A stretch of DNA of 64,000 bases from Dioscorea cayenensis subsp. rotundata (Eukaryota; Streptophyta; Magnoliopsida; Dioscoreales; Dioscoreaceae), in NCBI RefSeq assembly GCF_009730915.1, contig NC_052477.1:1426001-1490000 (forward strand). The letters run 5' to 3'. Positions 12,701 through 25,598 of this stretch are shown here, piece after piece (positions within the stretch are counted from its first letter, which is position 1; every line of letters begins with the position of its first letter). The translations under genes were made by a program, and so were the position numbers. The notes below the pieces were generated by a model. The model worked only from the letters and a program-made list of their open reading frames with translations. It was not told the origin of the DNA and ran no database searches.

Positions 12701-14749
12701 CGATGAAGCACATCCAAGTATGGAAAATGTTGATACATGCAAGAAAGATGATGCGAAAGCAGCATCACGCATGAAAAAGGTTGGTCCAAAGAGATCGAGT
12801 TATAGATGCACACTCAGTAATAAGAGTGGCAAGAATGACAGAAATGGCACAAGCTTAGATAATATTGAATCTTCCTGCAGTTATAAGAGAATCTGTATTT
12901 CAAACCAATCTTCAGATAAAACAGGACAAGCTGTAAGGTTAAGAGAAGATCTCAGAATCGGGAAGGAAATGGCTGAAGAACAATCTGAAAAGACAGGCAA
13001 TGCAGAAGATGGGCTAGAAGCTGGGAAGAAAATTTTTTATGAGCAGAATGGTACCAATCCGGTCCCTGAAGATGATAAGATAATTGAGGAAGCAATTGAG
13101 GTGGAAAATAAGGATGCAGTTGAGGTGGAAAATAATTCCGTGTCTGCAAGGAGCATTCATAATGTAGCGAGGGATAGGATGGAGAGTTCCAACAGAGAGG
13201 CTGAAGGAGCGCACCTACCTATCTCTGGAACCAAGTCTATGGATTTAGATACAAATTCTTCTGATATATCCATGGACTCAGATAAGGAGAACAAGCCAAT
13301 CGAAAATATTAATTGCAAACATAAATTGCTTGGCAAAAACAAGAAAAAATCATCACAGAGAACTAGAATTGATAATACAAATGCATTAAGATCAACCAAA
13401 TGTGCAAAAATTGAGAAGCCTACACCAGCATGCTTCATATTGAGTGGGCATCGTCTTCAGAGGAAGGAGTTTCAGAAAGTGATTAGACATCTAAAGGGGA
13501 GGTTATGTAGGGATTCTCATCAATGGTCTTACCAAGCTACACATTTTATTGTTCCAGATCCTGTTCGCAGAACTGAAAAATTTTTTGCAGCTGCTGCATC
13601 TGGAAGGTATACATTATTTCATAAATCATGTATCAGCTGCAATTTAATTTTATTTGTAACTAGATTGTATGCTGCATTATAAGGTTTAACGTCTGGATAT
13701 ATTTTTCTTTTTTCAATTATTTCTAGATTCTTCTCACTGAAAATTTTCTCTCAACTACTCTCAAATGCAGATGGATTCTCAAGACTGATTACTTGACAGC
13801 AAGTAATGAGGCAGGGAAGTTCCTGGATGAAGAATCCTTTGAGTGGCACAGGAAAGGCCTTACTGAAGATGGGGCTATCAGTTTGGAAGCTCCACGAAAA
13901 TGGCGTCTATTGAGGGAACAAACTGGTCATGGTGCCTTTTATGGAATGCGCATCATTGTTTATGGAGACTGCATTGCCCCAACTCTGGTAAATAATGAAG
14001 TATCCTTTACTTAATCCTATTTTACAAACATGCATACATGTAACTTTTTTTATTTGTTTTCTAGTACTCTTAGCAATCAATTCATGGAAAATGCTCATTG
14101 TTTTTCAGGTCTTATTATCATTCCTTATAGTCCACATTATTTTGTTACATTAATCCAGGATACATTAAAGCGAGTAGTGAAAGCTGGTGACGGAATTATA
14201 CTGGCAACCTCCCCTCCATACACTCGCTTTCTTAATTCTGGTGTTGATTATGCCGTTGTAAGTCCAAGCATGCCAAACACTGATATTTGGGTCCAAGAGA
14301 TCTTGCGGCATGAGGTTCCATGTGTAGTGGCAGATTACTTAGTCGAATACGTATGCAAACCAGGGTACTCTCTCGAAAGGCATGTGCTATATAAAACTCA
14401 TGCATGGGCCGAGAAATCCGTTGCAAATCTATTGAGGCTTTCTGAAGAAATTGTTACTGAAACTTCACCATCTCCGGACGAAAACAGTGGTGACATTGAC
14501 ATTGACATTGATGATTTGTGTTGCACGGTGTGTGGGTTGCAAGACCGGGCAGAGGTGATGTTAATTTGTGGAGATGAGAATGGTACTGTAGGATGTGGTA
14601 TTGGTACTCATATTGATTGTTGTGACCCTCCCCTCAATGCTATTCCAGAGGAAGATTGGTTCTGTCCCAAGTGTAGTAATCGAGGAACCTCCAATGTCAC
14701 AGTGAAGAATAAAAGAGTCAAAAAGAGTTCATCATCAAAAGCCAAGTGA
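6759..14749 (+). CDS. BRCT-domain protein with C-terminal PHD finger (At4g02110-like); frameshift in exon 8
   Basis: Ten exons: 6759-6845, 6925-7014, 7099-7203, 8347-8448, 8712-8796, 8951-9017, 9123-9167, 11332-13606, 13771-13987, 14159-14749. Two BRCT domains lie at the N-terminus (residues about 8-95, with WVDDC; about 115-195, with NHRWLEDC). A long hydrophilic, low-complexity middle of about 690 aa follows in exon 8. Two more BRCT-like domains (starting CFILSGHRLQRKEF and MRIIVYGD) precede a PHD-type zinc finger (CCTVCGLQD...HIDCC...WFCPKC). The layout suggests a nuclear protein that reads phosphorylated partners and chromatin, as BRCT and PHD domains do in DNA-damage or transcription roles. 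Exon 8 opens in one frame, which stops at 11833, and continues from about 11766 in another. No intron of suitable length and phase joins them, but removing one base restores phase through to the stop (about 1220 aa). Confidence 0.8.
7165..8000 (+). repeat. diverged tandem duplications in intron 3 with a decayed exon-3 fragment
   Basis: Exon 3 ends TTTTGGAACATTGGCTGATCC. At 7402-7442 a degenerate copy (TTTGGAACATTGACTGA) is followed by a copy of the intron that follows exon 3 (GGTCTTAAG, TTATAGACTTG, GTTGTT, TGCTATT). Spacing is about 240 bp. A third, weaker copy of the intronic part lies near 7807-7960, with the shared block TTCTTTGAAA...TTTAGTA at about 7633 and 7942. The duplicated exon end has lost its coding sense and is not used in the model. 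Confidence 0.6.
10760..11136. mobile_element. short non-autonomous DNA transposon with TIRs, in intron 7
   Basis: About 377 bp bounded by inverted ends: left AGGGGTGTAAATGAGCC and, as reverse complement of the right end, AGGGCTGTAAACGAGCC. The subterminal parts are full of GAGCTCGAGC/CGAGCCGAGC words in both orientations, and the centre is AT-rich. The flanks share GTAT(T), a likely target duplication of 4-5 bp. Families with TAGGG-TGTAAACGAGCCGAGC ends are widespread in plant genomes. There is no coding capacity. It sits inside the 2.16-kb intron 7 of the BRCT gene. Confidence 0.65.
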
Positions 14750-17700
14750 TTACAGGTTATGAATACGGTCTTCATTAATATTTTAATAAATTTGATCTAT
14801 ACTCCAGCAATTGCATAATACTCAAATGCATGCAGGGCCTTGCTGCTATAACATTGTACATTATTATTCACCGAAAACTACCATAAAGCTCAGCTTGAGT
14901 TTGAGGATATCAAGAAACTCGCATGCAGCCTAATCAGGTTTTTCATCAGTTTCTTCTCATGTTTTCAATGTCTTCAGTACCATATTGAACATTGCCATGG
15001 CCAGACTCTCTTTACAACTTTTGTACTACATGTGGTTCTCTTTCAACGTGGGGAAAGCTATTCATGGCCCATGTTCAGGATTTGATAGCAGAACCATTTT
15101 ATTTGACAAGATATCCCTTGCATATTAGTCAACGACATCTGGCTACACAAGTCAAAATAGTTTTGACTGTAGTGTTGTTTGTGTTTGATTCTTTGTTTTC
15201 ACCATGAAATTCCCAGTGTCCATGTGAACCAAGTTCACAGTACTTTGACTTGAAAGGCTCTCCTTCTTTCAGTACATACACAATAAATAGCAGGCTTGTG
15301 TTTTATATCACTTTGGGCTAAAGTGCATGCGTGATGGTTTTTGTATTTAACCTATTTTTCTTGAGCGTGCCAGCCTTGTGCCAAAAAGTCAATTGTTGGT
15401 ACAGCTGTGGTTGTCTGATTATAACTCTACAAGACAGGTCTGGGCTTGTTTCAGCTGGGCTTTGCCTAAATGGCTTTAGGTCTTACTCTAATTGACCTAG
15501 TTTTTAGAAGGTTATTGTGAAGTATTATCAATAAGAATACATTTGAAATAGCTTTTTTTTATTATTATTATAGTTTTAAAATATATTTTACATGAATGAA
15601 GACTAAAGAGACAATAGTTTTTAAAACAATATATATTTTTTTCATACGCTTTGGCTGACTTCATGATGCAGTAACCGATCTCTACTTTAGATTGTGGCGT
15701 TAAAGAATAGGTTAGACAGAGCGCCCTCGTGGTTATGTCTGACCACTAGAAACCTCTGTGTTTATCATGATTATGAGTCATCATCATCATTGGCATTTCT
15801 TATCAAACCAATCACATCAATCACTTCTTATTCACTCTACACGCCTCTGTTTCCCCGTCTTACTTTGTATGTTCCCCAAACGTCAAACATTGCTCTAATT
15901 CCCATAAATGCCCTCTCACATTTTTCCATGCCTTGCTCTGCACGCTCTTTTGCCATTTTGGTCATTCCAATCTTATTTTAGTCTTATATATCCCTGCAGG
16001 CTGGAGCATTTAATGGGTCTGCTATAAAATTGAGCAAATATTGCAATTGAAGGATTTTACATATGACTGATTTTGCATACCTTTTGATTGTTTAATAAAA
16101 ATCCTACTTTTTTTTAAAAAAAATCCTGAGAAATTGTGAATTGAATAGAAAACCAAAATAAAATATCTTAGTAGACTTTTTGGTTGTAAGATATATGTGC
16201 CATTGCTTTTCTTGTCAGGTTCTTGCAAAAGCATGATTTAAGTTTAGAAGGGTCATGTCACGACCATTTGAATAGACATTTTTATATGGGAAAAAGATAT
16301 TAAATTGATTGGTTGTTGCTGCTTTTCCTGTCTGCGTGTTGATGATCTGAGCTCCCAACCAACCAGCATGATCTTAAGAACAATTAGAATTATTATTCAC
16401 TACTTTGCCAATCTTTAGTCAACTTTGTGTGTTGGTCTATTTCTCCTAACTTAGATCGCAAGCTATATTTCTCACCTTATGTATATTGTTTTCATAAAAG
16501 AAGAGAGATCTTGAAGAACTTAATTTAAATTTAATTGATTTGCTGATGAAGTTTGTCATGCTCATTGCTTGATCAATAACATATTAAAAAAATAGTATTA
16601 TTGTATCTTTCTTACAGGTATATCTTTTGTAAAACTTGAAAATTTTTAGATTATTAGGTATATATACACACTTTTAGTAGGTGACCTTGACACATGAGTC
16701 ATCATCTTTATATAAAATATGACATCTCACTCAAATTTTTTAACATTTTCTTATTCAAGTATCTTTATTAGGTGTATAACTCTAATAATTATATAAATAA
16801 ACATACATCTTATTTATGTACATAATTTATTAATAAAGAGTATAAAAAAAAAAATTTCTACTTATTATATATTATTGAATGATAAAATGATGGTTGTTTA
16901 TATTCAAGGGTATATTATATATATGTGTGTAAGCATCTTAAATTTTCAGGGGTATACGGATGAAGGTAGAAATGTCACAAGGTATATGAGCAATTTTAGG
17001 TTTTTTGTAGAGACCCTAAGAAAAAATTCTCTGAAGTTTAAGGGTTGAATGCTGCGGTTGATTGTTCATTTACTTTTAAAAGTTACCAACTTATTGGTAT
17101 TTGAGTATTCTTTTTGTTATAAAAATATCTTTATGTAAATAAGGGCAGATTTGTCATTTTCCTCTAACCAAAGAATCAAATAGTCTGGAAACGATGTCAT
17201 GTGTTCTAGCACTTATAACTTCTTAAGTGTTTTTTCAAATATGAAATCTCATGTTCAGAGATTGCCGTAGATCAATAAAATTTAATTTATGCCCATTCCT
17301 TGATCTGGATTTGAAATTCAAAGCCATTCTTTCTTTGAATCTAGTATGAACATGGCTCTCTCATGGTTGATGTAGAACCACACAACATGTCTCAAGGTGT
17401 ACCTTTTGTTTTATACCTTGTCTATCAAAGTAATCTTTAGCTTTTTCTTTTGTTTTCTTTTTATTTTTATTCTCCCTTTTTTTATTTTTTGATAATTTTT
17501 CTCAAGTCAAGTTTACATCAATTCCTTCCTTTCTTTTAAATTGAGAATCACAAAGGTTTAGTGCTATTTTAGTTATACAGATCATTGCTTCCTCTTTAAT
17601 GGACTTCATTTCATGTTATATTTTAGTTTTTCACCATTTTTCATAGTTTTAAGAGTTTAAATAAATGCATAAGTTATCTACAGTGTTGAGTTGAACTAGA

Positions 17701-20700
17701 TTTTTGGCTTTTGTGTTGTATGGAACTTAGATTTCATTATTCATTTTACAATTTTCTTGGATATAAATCAATGTGATGAGGTTCATGCATGGTATCTATC
17801 TTTCTATCTTTAGAAACTAGAAATAATTAAAGTTATAGAAAATCAAACTAATCAGATAAATATAACATGAATAAAGCTATAATTAAACTAAGATTGAACT
17901 AAATCTGGATTATTAACTGAGATAAGATTGTGGACCAAAATAGGGTGAAGGGGACCAAAACATAGTGAACCCTAAAGTACATAAAACTTCACAATCATGT
18001 TACAACTCCTTTTATTAAGGTTTGCACGTTCTTTTAACGTGCTTGTGGCCCCTTGTTTCTTATCTTTCATTCCTTCTTATCTTTATTATATACATGTATG
18101 AATTTCATTGACACTGATCTAGATCTGAGTACTGGAAAGAAGGCTCAACTTGATGCTATTAAAACTAATAAAAAGATGTTGTGTATGAACATTTCCTTTG
18201 TGTACTGTAGTTCAATTTGGGTATCCTGATTCAGGTGAGCTGTATCATTGTGAGGTTGTTCTTGCAAAAGCTCATCAGCATTCACCATCATACATACACT
18301 ACTTTTCATGTTTTTTATATTTGTTTTGATGCTACATCTAGTGTTTTGGAGTTAACTGTACACTTACTCCACAATATATATATATATATATGTTCATTTT
18401 ATTATTTGCAGTTCTCTTTTTCTAAGAAAGATTGGTATATTTTTTGTTTATAGTTTCATGCTAGATGCCTTCTAATTCCAGACTGCTTTTTTATTTTTAT
18501 ATTTTGAAATAGTTGGGTTGGATTATTATAAAATAAAAAGTAAATCTTTTTTTTTTTTTTCTCAAAGCTATTATGCTGATGTTATTTATTAAAAATTTAA
18601 ATATTTTTCTAATTTAGAGTGAAACTGGTGATAGAAGATTATAGTCTAGCGTCATTGACCTTAATGTGAAAAGCGTTGTGTGGAATTTTTAACTGTATGA
18701 ATTCAAGTCTTATTGCAAGCAAGGATGATAATGAGTTTTTGGTTATGGTCTCGAATTTATAGCTTAAATCTTATATCACTAAGTGAGGGTATCTGAGTTA
18801 TAGACAATTTTTTTTCAACATCCTGTTTGATTAACTGCACATGTGACATTTATAAAAAGAAGAAAAAAAAATCAAAGAGTCAAATTCTATGGTTCACTTG
18901 TGATATTAATCATATTATTATATACATGTGAAGCCATCTTTAGTAATTCATTCTTGTTAGTTGTACAAAATTGATATAATAATACTATAATTTATAGGGT
19001 GAATAACAAGACCACTTATTCACACATACATTTAGGAGCACGAAAAGCATGATGAATTAATTAACCAATAAGCATGATTAAAAGTTATTAAACTAATAAA
19101 GAGTGGTTCATAAGATGAGGAGGTTGTGTATGTATGGGGAAATTAATAAAAAAAATAGTGACAAGTTAATAATAATTATAATTATAATTATTAATTAAAA
19201 AAGACAGCATGGGAGTGTGTGAGGGGGACATGTGGTGAGCACCTCGTTTTATGTGTCTAAAAAAGTCTGGCTAACCCAAGCCCTGATTTAAGCTGTTCTT
19301 GATCATTGGCTTTTAAAGCACCCACCCTGCTGCTTTGGACTTTGAGAAACTTGTTCCACCTTACTCCTTGGACTTTGTTTTAACTATCAATTTGTCTTAA
19401 TATTTATTTATTTATTTATTTTTATTTTTAATTTAGATTATATCCTCTACAATCAGATTATTTTTGTGTTTGGATTAACATGTTTTATGAGTGGTTCAAA
19501 TTGTATAGTGTGGATTATTTATTTATTTGAAATATGTGGAATGGTTTCTTTAGCTTGAAGATGTTTAATTTTTAAAATAATTTTTTTAATTATTATCGTA
19601 ATAGTTGAGTGAAAAAAATTATTTGACTATATAATCTGGTAGATTAAATGTTCGTTTTGTTTTTAATACATAATTGAGATATATTTTGAATGCGTTGTAA
19701 AAAAAAAAATAAAAATTTATAATTATAATTTTTTATTAAAATGTCTTCCTTTCACATTGGTGCTTGTTCATTTGGAAATAAAGGAAATTAATAATTAAAA
19801 AAAATTAAAACAAATGAACAATGCTATATGAAGTAAGATAACATTTTACTCTATAAAATACTAAAATAAATAAATATATATACATAGATAACTTTGAGGT
19901 AATGTAATATTGGTTGTATATTTAATTTTCATAGATATGCCAATGACTATTTGGTCTATTAGCATCGGGTCTCTTGTGTAGAGTGTTCATCTCGAATGTC
20001 GAATATAGTTCTCTGAGTTCTATTCCATTTCACACAAGGTGAGAGCACGGTTCAGTGGTGACCGCTGCTCTCCCACATGCTCGTCTTTGGATTCTGATTG
20101 TCGTCTTTCTTAAAAAATATATATATATATATAAAAATATATATTTAGTTTTATATATTGTTATGGATAAAAAGTAAAACAGAGAGAGGGGTTGATGATG
20201 ATGATGATGATGATGTATGAGAGATGCACACAAGGGAGTGGATAATGGCTGGCACAGATATCAAAGTAGTGGCATGATGAGATGTGTTCAGTACATGTGT
20301 CCTCATGCACCCTGCATTATTTATTTAGATGCCTTCACCCCTAGTCACACTACTTTATCCCTCCTTGGTCCCCCAATTAAAAAAATATATATATATTATT
20401 TTTAAAATTTTACATTCACTTTTTATTTTATATCCATTTTAAAATTAAAAATTATCAATTTATTTATACTTGTAGATCAATTATAAAAAGAGCACATATA
20501 TTTATATAAACTAAGTAATAAACATAAGCCAAATTATAAAAGGACAAGTACTAATAAAAAAGGAAAAAAAAACAACTAAAAAAGAAAGACTTAGAACAAA
20601 ACTCCCCCCTCAAAACCACCCAACACTGTACATACAACCATCCCTCCAAAATATATTAAAAAAAAAAATTCAAATAATTGAAACCTTCCACCCTTTCCCT

Positions 20701-20725
20701 CCACATTTAAACTTCCATTCCCTCC
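14750..20725. other. long AT-rich intergenic spacer
   Basis: Begins with the probable 3' UTR of the BRCT gene. The rest is AT-rich with poly-T runs, (AT)n near 18377 and 20119, and (GAT)n at 20196-20216. A less AT-rich block at 19200-19380 and another at 19950-20110 show no coding pattern. I saw no convincing protein gene, tRNA or microRNA hairpin by eye. An unannotated non-coding transcript cannot be excluded. Confidence 0.5.
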
Positions 20726-23514
20726 TCAACAACTGAGCGCCTCATACTTCACCGGAATTGCCCTGTTGAATCCCACCTGAGCCAACAAACTCCCCACCGC
20801 CGCCATATCCCGGCAAAACACCCCTTGATACACCGGTGCCGACGCCGGAGTCATTGTCGTAGTTTTCGCCTTCTCTTCCTGCACCACCTTTTCCGCCGCC
20901 ACACTAACTTTCATTGCCGCCACCACCGCAGCCGCCTCCCTTACCCGCATTTTCTCTGCCATCTCCTCCTCCATCACGGTCGCCATTATACTCGAATACC
21001 CCTTTTGAAGCAATCTATACAACAACAATGCCGACATCCTCGCCTGATCCCTGATTTCATCAAGCTCTCTATGTTCTTCCACAAACTCCAATCGGTCTAC
21101 AAACCCTCCGGCCTTATCTGGCCGGTGCTTAAGCGAAAGCAGTCGATGCGCTCGCTCCAATTCTGACCTAGAACATCCTCGACGAACTCCAATTAATGCG
21201 TAGTAATCCACATTACTACCTTCTCCGGCCGCAACCCGTAACCGAAGCAGCTGAATTCTTGCTGTCAATGTCCTTAGATTGCTCGGAATGTCACGGTACC
21301 GAACGTCATAATGCGGCTTCCAAGCCGGGCCGGGGAGCTTCTGATCTCTCAAAATTGAGTCATACAACAATTTTAGATGATCGAGATCATGTAGACAATC
21401 AGCGTGCGAGCGAACAGCCTCAAGCAAGTCCGCACGCTCACGAAGGGCCGGAATTGATGCAGGATCCAATGCGAGCGCACGGTTACAATCGGCTATTGCC
21501 TCAGCTAATCGCCCTGCAGCGCGATAGGCCGATGCCCGGCCGACGAAGCAATAGGCAGCGAATGCTTGCGGGACCGATCGCCGGCCATCGAGGATTTTCG
21601 AAAAATGTCGGACAGATTCATTTGGAAGATTGGCATCAAGGGCTGCAATTGCTGCGGCGCGACGACGAAGAAGGAATTTTATATGGGAAACAAGGTGAGA
21701 TGCGGCCTCAGACTCGGAAGACGGTAAGGATGGCGGCGGAGGGATCGAAGGGTTATCGGTGAACGAAAAGCTGTCTTCGGACCAGCATACGCTCTCTCGC
21801 CGGAATGCTGCCGTGGCAAGTCGCCGGCCGGTTTGAAGTAGAGCAATTGCATCCTCCATTAGCCCCAAATGACTGCAAGCTTGGCCTAAAACTAAGTACC
21901 TGAAAAAAAAAAACAAAAAAAAAAATAAGCCCGGGAAAGCAACGGTTCAGTTTGTATTTGAAAAAAACCGAACCAGACCGGTTTAGACCGGACATAATTA
22001 GAAAGGGGACAACAGTGATAGCTAGTGATATGACCAGGGAGTAAAATTACAAGGAAGTCCTCGGATAAGTATTGATTTTTCAAGGGTGATTCTGTCATTT
22101 TGAGTTGAGAGTCAGAAAAATCCAGAGATAGGTTCTCTTTGGATTCTCTTACAAGCCATAAAAGTTGGGTTATTTTTCTTTTATCTTTTTAATGCTTGAA
22201 AAATAAAAATAAAAACTAAAAACAATTTTTTTTTTATGAAAAGAAAAAAAATGGCATTTATTTCTTCTGACCGACAAATTAATGAAAAGTAATAAATTCA
22301 ACATTTAGTCAGCTTCAACAACAACAACAACCAGATATTAAAAGAAAGCCAACCTATTCAAGTCTCTGACCTTATAAAATATATTAAAAAAAAGAATTAT
22401 AAATGAGAAAAAAAAGGTAAAGGTAAAGAAAAGTGGAAAATACCTCCATTGCCCTTCTTTTTCACTGTTTTTACACAACCCTGCCATAACCTTCTTCTTG
22501 AGATCAGCAACAGAGAAGCATCTAAATGAACGCTCACCGTCGGATCTCTCCTCGCCGGAGGAGAGCAACTTGGCTCGTTCTCTAGGGAGGAGTTGCTCCG
22601 CCGAGCCGGCGCCGGAGAGGGAGGTGCCGGAATCATCATCTCCGGCGGCTCGGAAGCTAGGAATGTAGTCCTGAAGCATATCAGCAACATCACGGAAACG
22701 GCGAAGAAAGAGCAAAGATCTCGCCTTTAGCTCTAACGTCGTCTCCAACCTCGGCGCCAACACCAACGCCGCCTCTATCAGTCCTAGCGCCGCCGTGACA
22801 TCCGCCGTCTGCTGTGACGCTATCAATACTCTAGCATCTCTAAGATATTTCTCCACCACCTGCCCAAAAATCAAACACAAAAAAGCTCACATTTTTATCT
22901 CATTTGAAATCACTCTTAGGAAAAAAACCAAACCAAAGCTCACATTTTTATCTCATTTGAAATCACTCCTTAGGAAAAAAACCAAACCAAAGCTCACATT
23001 TTTATCTCATTTGAAATCACTCCTTAGGAAAAAAACCAAACCAAAGATCACATTTTTATCTCATTTGATATCACTCCTAAGAAAAAACCAAGCCAAAGAT
23101 CACATTTTTATCCTATTTGATATCACTCCTTAGAACAAACCAAACCAAACCAAAGCTCACATTTTTATCCAGTTTGAAATCATTCTTTAGAAGAAACAAA
23201 AACAAAGGTTGCATTTTGACAATGTTGGTGTTGAATCAAAGAACAATGTGTGATCATAGAATCATCTATCTACAAGTATCTTATATATATATATGTATAT
23301 ATGAAGAGAAGAATGGAGAAGGAGATAGGACCTTTTTGTTGCTTAGCCACCAATGCTTCTTCTCTGAGGGAAGAGAAGGAGAGGAAGGCATTGTCTCAAG
23401 ATCATCACCTTCTTCAAATTTAAGAGAAGAAGAAGAAGAAGAAGAAGATAAAGAGAAGGCTTCTTCAAGTCTCTTCTCTATATCTCTTCCTTTCTTTGTA
23501 TCTTTGTTTCTCAC
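20726..23514 (-). CDS. TPR protein with J-like domain (At2g41520-type)
   Basis: Three exons on the minus strand (23514-23332, 22859-22444, 21899-20726) give 590 aa in phase. Family hallmarks in order: KHWWLSNKK ending exon 1, KYLRDARVLIASQ opening exon 2, LKARSLLFLRRF and VADMLQDYIPS, LKKKVMAGLCK, EGQWRYLVLGQACSHLGLMEDA across intron 2, and TPR units around residues 312-362 (AYRAAGRLAEAIADCNRALAL). A J-like domain follows at about 431-485 (DYYALIGVRRG). The invariant HPD tripeptide of active J-domains reads RPD here (KHRPDK, 458-462). As I recall the Arabidopsis relative, it has KPD, so this looks like a family trait rather than damage. The protein is therefore unlikely to stimulate Hsp70 ATPase in the usual way; a scaffold role is inferred. 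Exon 1 has a Ser run (AGAAGAAG repeats on the plus strand). Exon 3 is strikingly GC-rich for this window. Confidence 0.88.
22882..23206. repeat. minisatellite, six units of about 54 bp, in intron 1 of the TPR gene
   Basis: Units start at 22882, 22935, 22989, 23043, 23095 and 23152 (52-57 bp). Each begins AAAG(C/A)TCACATTTTTATC and ends with an A-run then CCAAACC. Units 2 and 3 are almost identical, and divergence increases toward the right, suggesting recent expansion on the left. It fills most of the 472-bp intron 1 without touching the splice sites. Confidence 0.85.
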
Positions 23515-24869
23515 TAGTGTCTCCTCATGTTCCTATGTATTGTGAGAGAGAGGAGCAAGGGTGGTTAATAAGGGAGGGGAACTTAGACTTTAGAAAAAAA
23601 AAATTTAAATAATAATAATAATTATTATTATTATTATTATTATTATAATAAGGGGAAAAAAAAAAGCAGAAAAATGCCAGCTTTGACTAGTTCTCTTAAG
23701 CACTCTAGCAGCTTTCCCTTTCAGAGAAAGCTTCAATCCTTGAACTTCCTTGCTGGCAAGATGCCTCTTCTCTCTCTCTCTCTTTCTCTCTTCTCTTGAT
23801 CAGAATAATAACTTTAATATTTAACTTATATAATAATATTAATAGTTAATAATGTATGTATGTGTGACTAGATTTTCATTTTAGTCCTACACTTCTTTCT
23901 TGTATTTTTTTTTTTTTTTCAATTATCTTTCATTCTCAAATAAATCAATAACTACCATATTTGTGTTTTATCTTGAAATATGTAAGTCAATTATTTGAGC
24001 TTTTTTTTTTAATAATGTTGAAAGTTGCATTTAGTTGAATATACATTTTCTTTTTTTTGTTTTAAAATTAAAGATAATAATAACATATATAACAATTTTG
24101 TTTCTTGATATTCTTTATATATATATATATATAAGTCATATATTGCTTTAAGCTATGCTTGCATGATGGAGACTGATATCAAACCTTAATAATATATATA
24201 TACATAATAATAATCATAAAAAAAAAGAGTCAATGAGGGATTTTCTAGAAAATAAATGTTGAAAAATTTTCATAAATTTTAGATATTTCCAAGGGGCTTT
24301 AAGCAAAAGTACAAACAGATCACGGACAATTCTTTATGAAATTCCAATAATACCCCCACAAGAGGAAGGTTTGATGGGAAGAAGAGGAGGTGTCTTTATG
24401 GAAGAGGATTTTGGTTATTTTGAAAATTTGAATTTCCACCTTTACCCTCCGAAGGCTTTGGAAAGGGTGACACGTGTTATTATTGAGGGGCAAAAGAAGA
24501 AAGTATGGGCCCCATGATCATGCCTTGCCCGCCACGTCATTAATGGCCACAAGCTGTATCCACGTGGATGCCAGCTAATTGGCTGAATTGTGCATAAGTG
24601 GGGCCCACTGGGGCAAAGGTGTGTTCCAGATAGGCCTACTATTTTTTCTTTTCTCTCTTTTTTAGGGTTAGGGTTAAGGTGTTAAATTTTATTTTATTTT
24701 TATTTATTTTTATAATAATTTGAGGCTATATGGGTATTTGAATTTTGGACCTAAAATGTAGACCTAAAAAGTTTAAAAAAAACACAAGCACAGACACTCT
24801 CTTTAGATTAGGGTTAGGGTTTCATTTTCACTTGTTTAGGTTAGGTTTGGTTTTTTATCTCTAATATTG

Positions 24870-24904
<35 letters not shown>
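23515..24904. promoter_or_regulatory. upstream region of the TPR gene, with two G-boxes
   Basis: Divergent flank of the minus-strand TPR gene. It contains (AAT/ATT)n at about 23607-23646, CT-repeats near 23770, CACGTG at 24471-24476, and the palindrome CCACGTGG at 24560-24567, about 0.95-1.05 kb from the start codon. Two short runs of TTAGGGTTAGGG-type sequence (24662-24680 and 24806-24822) resemble plant telo-boxes. It ends in a (TA)n tract (24874-24904) where the retrotransposon is inserted. Confidence 0.45.
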
Positions 24905-24908
<4 letters not shown>

Positions 24909-25307
24909 AAGAATATATGTTATAAATGTAAAGATAGTAATAAGAATAGAGATGCGAGTATTTATCAAAACCCAAAAACCCCGAAAAATTAACTTCTTCT
25001 TCTTTCTTCTTTTTATTTCTCTCTTTTCCTTCTCTTCTCTATATCCCAAAGTACACAAAATGAGGGGGTATGTTATAGGGATACGAGAGTTGAATGAGCG
25101 GCCCAGGATCGATTCGATCCGACGGTCCAAAAATACCTGGGTTGGTGGAATAGTAGACGATGCCGTGCTATGCTACGATACTCACATGGGCGGCTGCTAC
25201 GATCTTTGCAGTCGCTCGATGAATCTCTAGAAGTTGCTATAATAATGTCAGTCACTACTGTTGAAATTGCTACAGATGTCATCCATTAAAAATATTTGTT
25301 TATAACA
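24905..25307 (-). repeat. 3' LTR of the copia element
   Basis: Reads TGTTAAGAATATATGTTATA on the plus strand and ends TTTATAACA, matching the right LTR end to end with many small differences. The adjacent plus-strand sequence CTCCCCTGG is the complement of a polypurine tract, which makes this the 3' LTR of a minus-strand element. Confidence 0.85.
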
Positions 25308-25598
25308 CTCCCCTGGATGCTTACTGACCAGAGGATATGCTCGTTAAAACCTTGCTAGGAAAAAAACCCAGGTGAGATAAAAACCTAGCTAAGGAAAAAG
25401 AGTACACTATCCTCGCACATTTGAGGTTCTCGCCTCATTAAAAAACCTTGCTCTCGGAAAAACCCATTGGGACAAAAACCTCGCGAAGGGAAAAAAGAGT
25501 CGCTCCCTCAAATAAATAACTTTTAACTTATATCGGAAGTACTTACATCCTTAAGTCTTCTCATCCCGATTTTGTATATAAGTCTTTCTTGAATGCAC

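Noticed and set aside
16363..16374. CCAGCATGATCT resembles the 3' half of miR167
   Set aside because: The 5' half does not match and no complementary arm that could form a precursor hairpin was seen within a few hundred bases.
20978..21200. TPR/J gene as a pseudogene because of the lost HPD motif
   Set aside because: All three exons are open and in phase, and the change looks typical of this family.
22795..23133. Plus-strand open frame encoding a Lys/Leu/Ser repeat protein
   Set aside because: It is produced by the minisatellite in intron 1 of the minus-strand TPR gene; no family, promoter or conserved start.
22882..23206. Regularly spaced repeats reminiscent of a CRISPR array
   Set aside because: The units are contiguous, with no distinct spacers, and lie in an intron of a plant gene.
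24662..24822. TTAGGGTTAGGG runs as an interstitial telomere
   Set aside because: Only about two units each and of the TTAGGG rather than the plant TTTAGGG form; short telo-box-like motifs are more likely.
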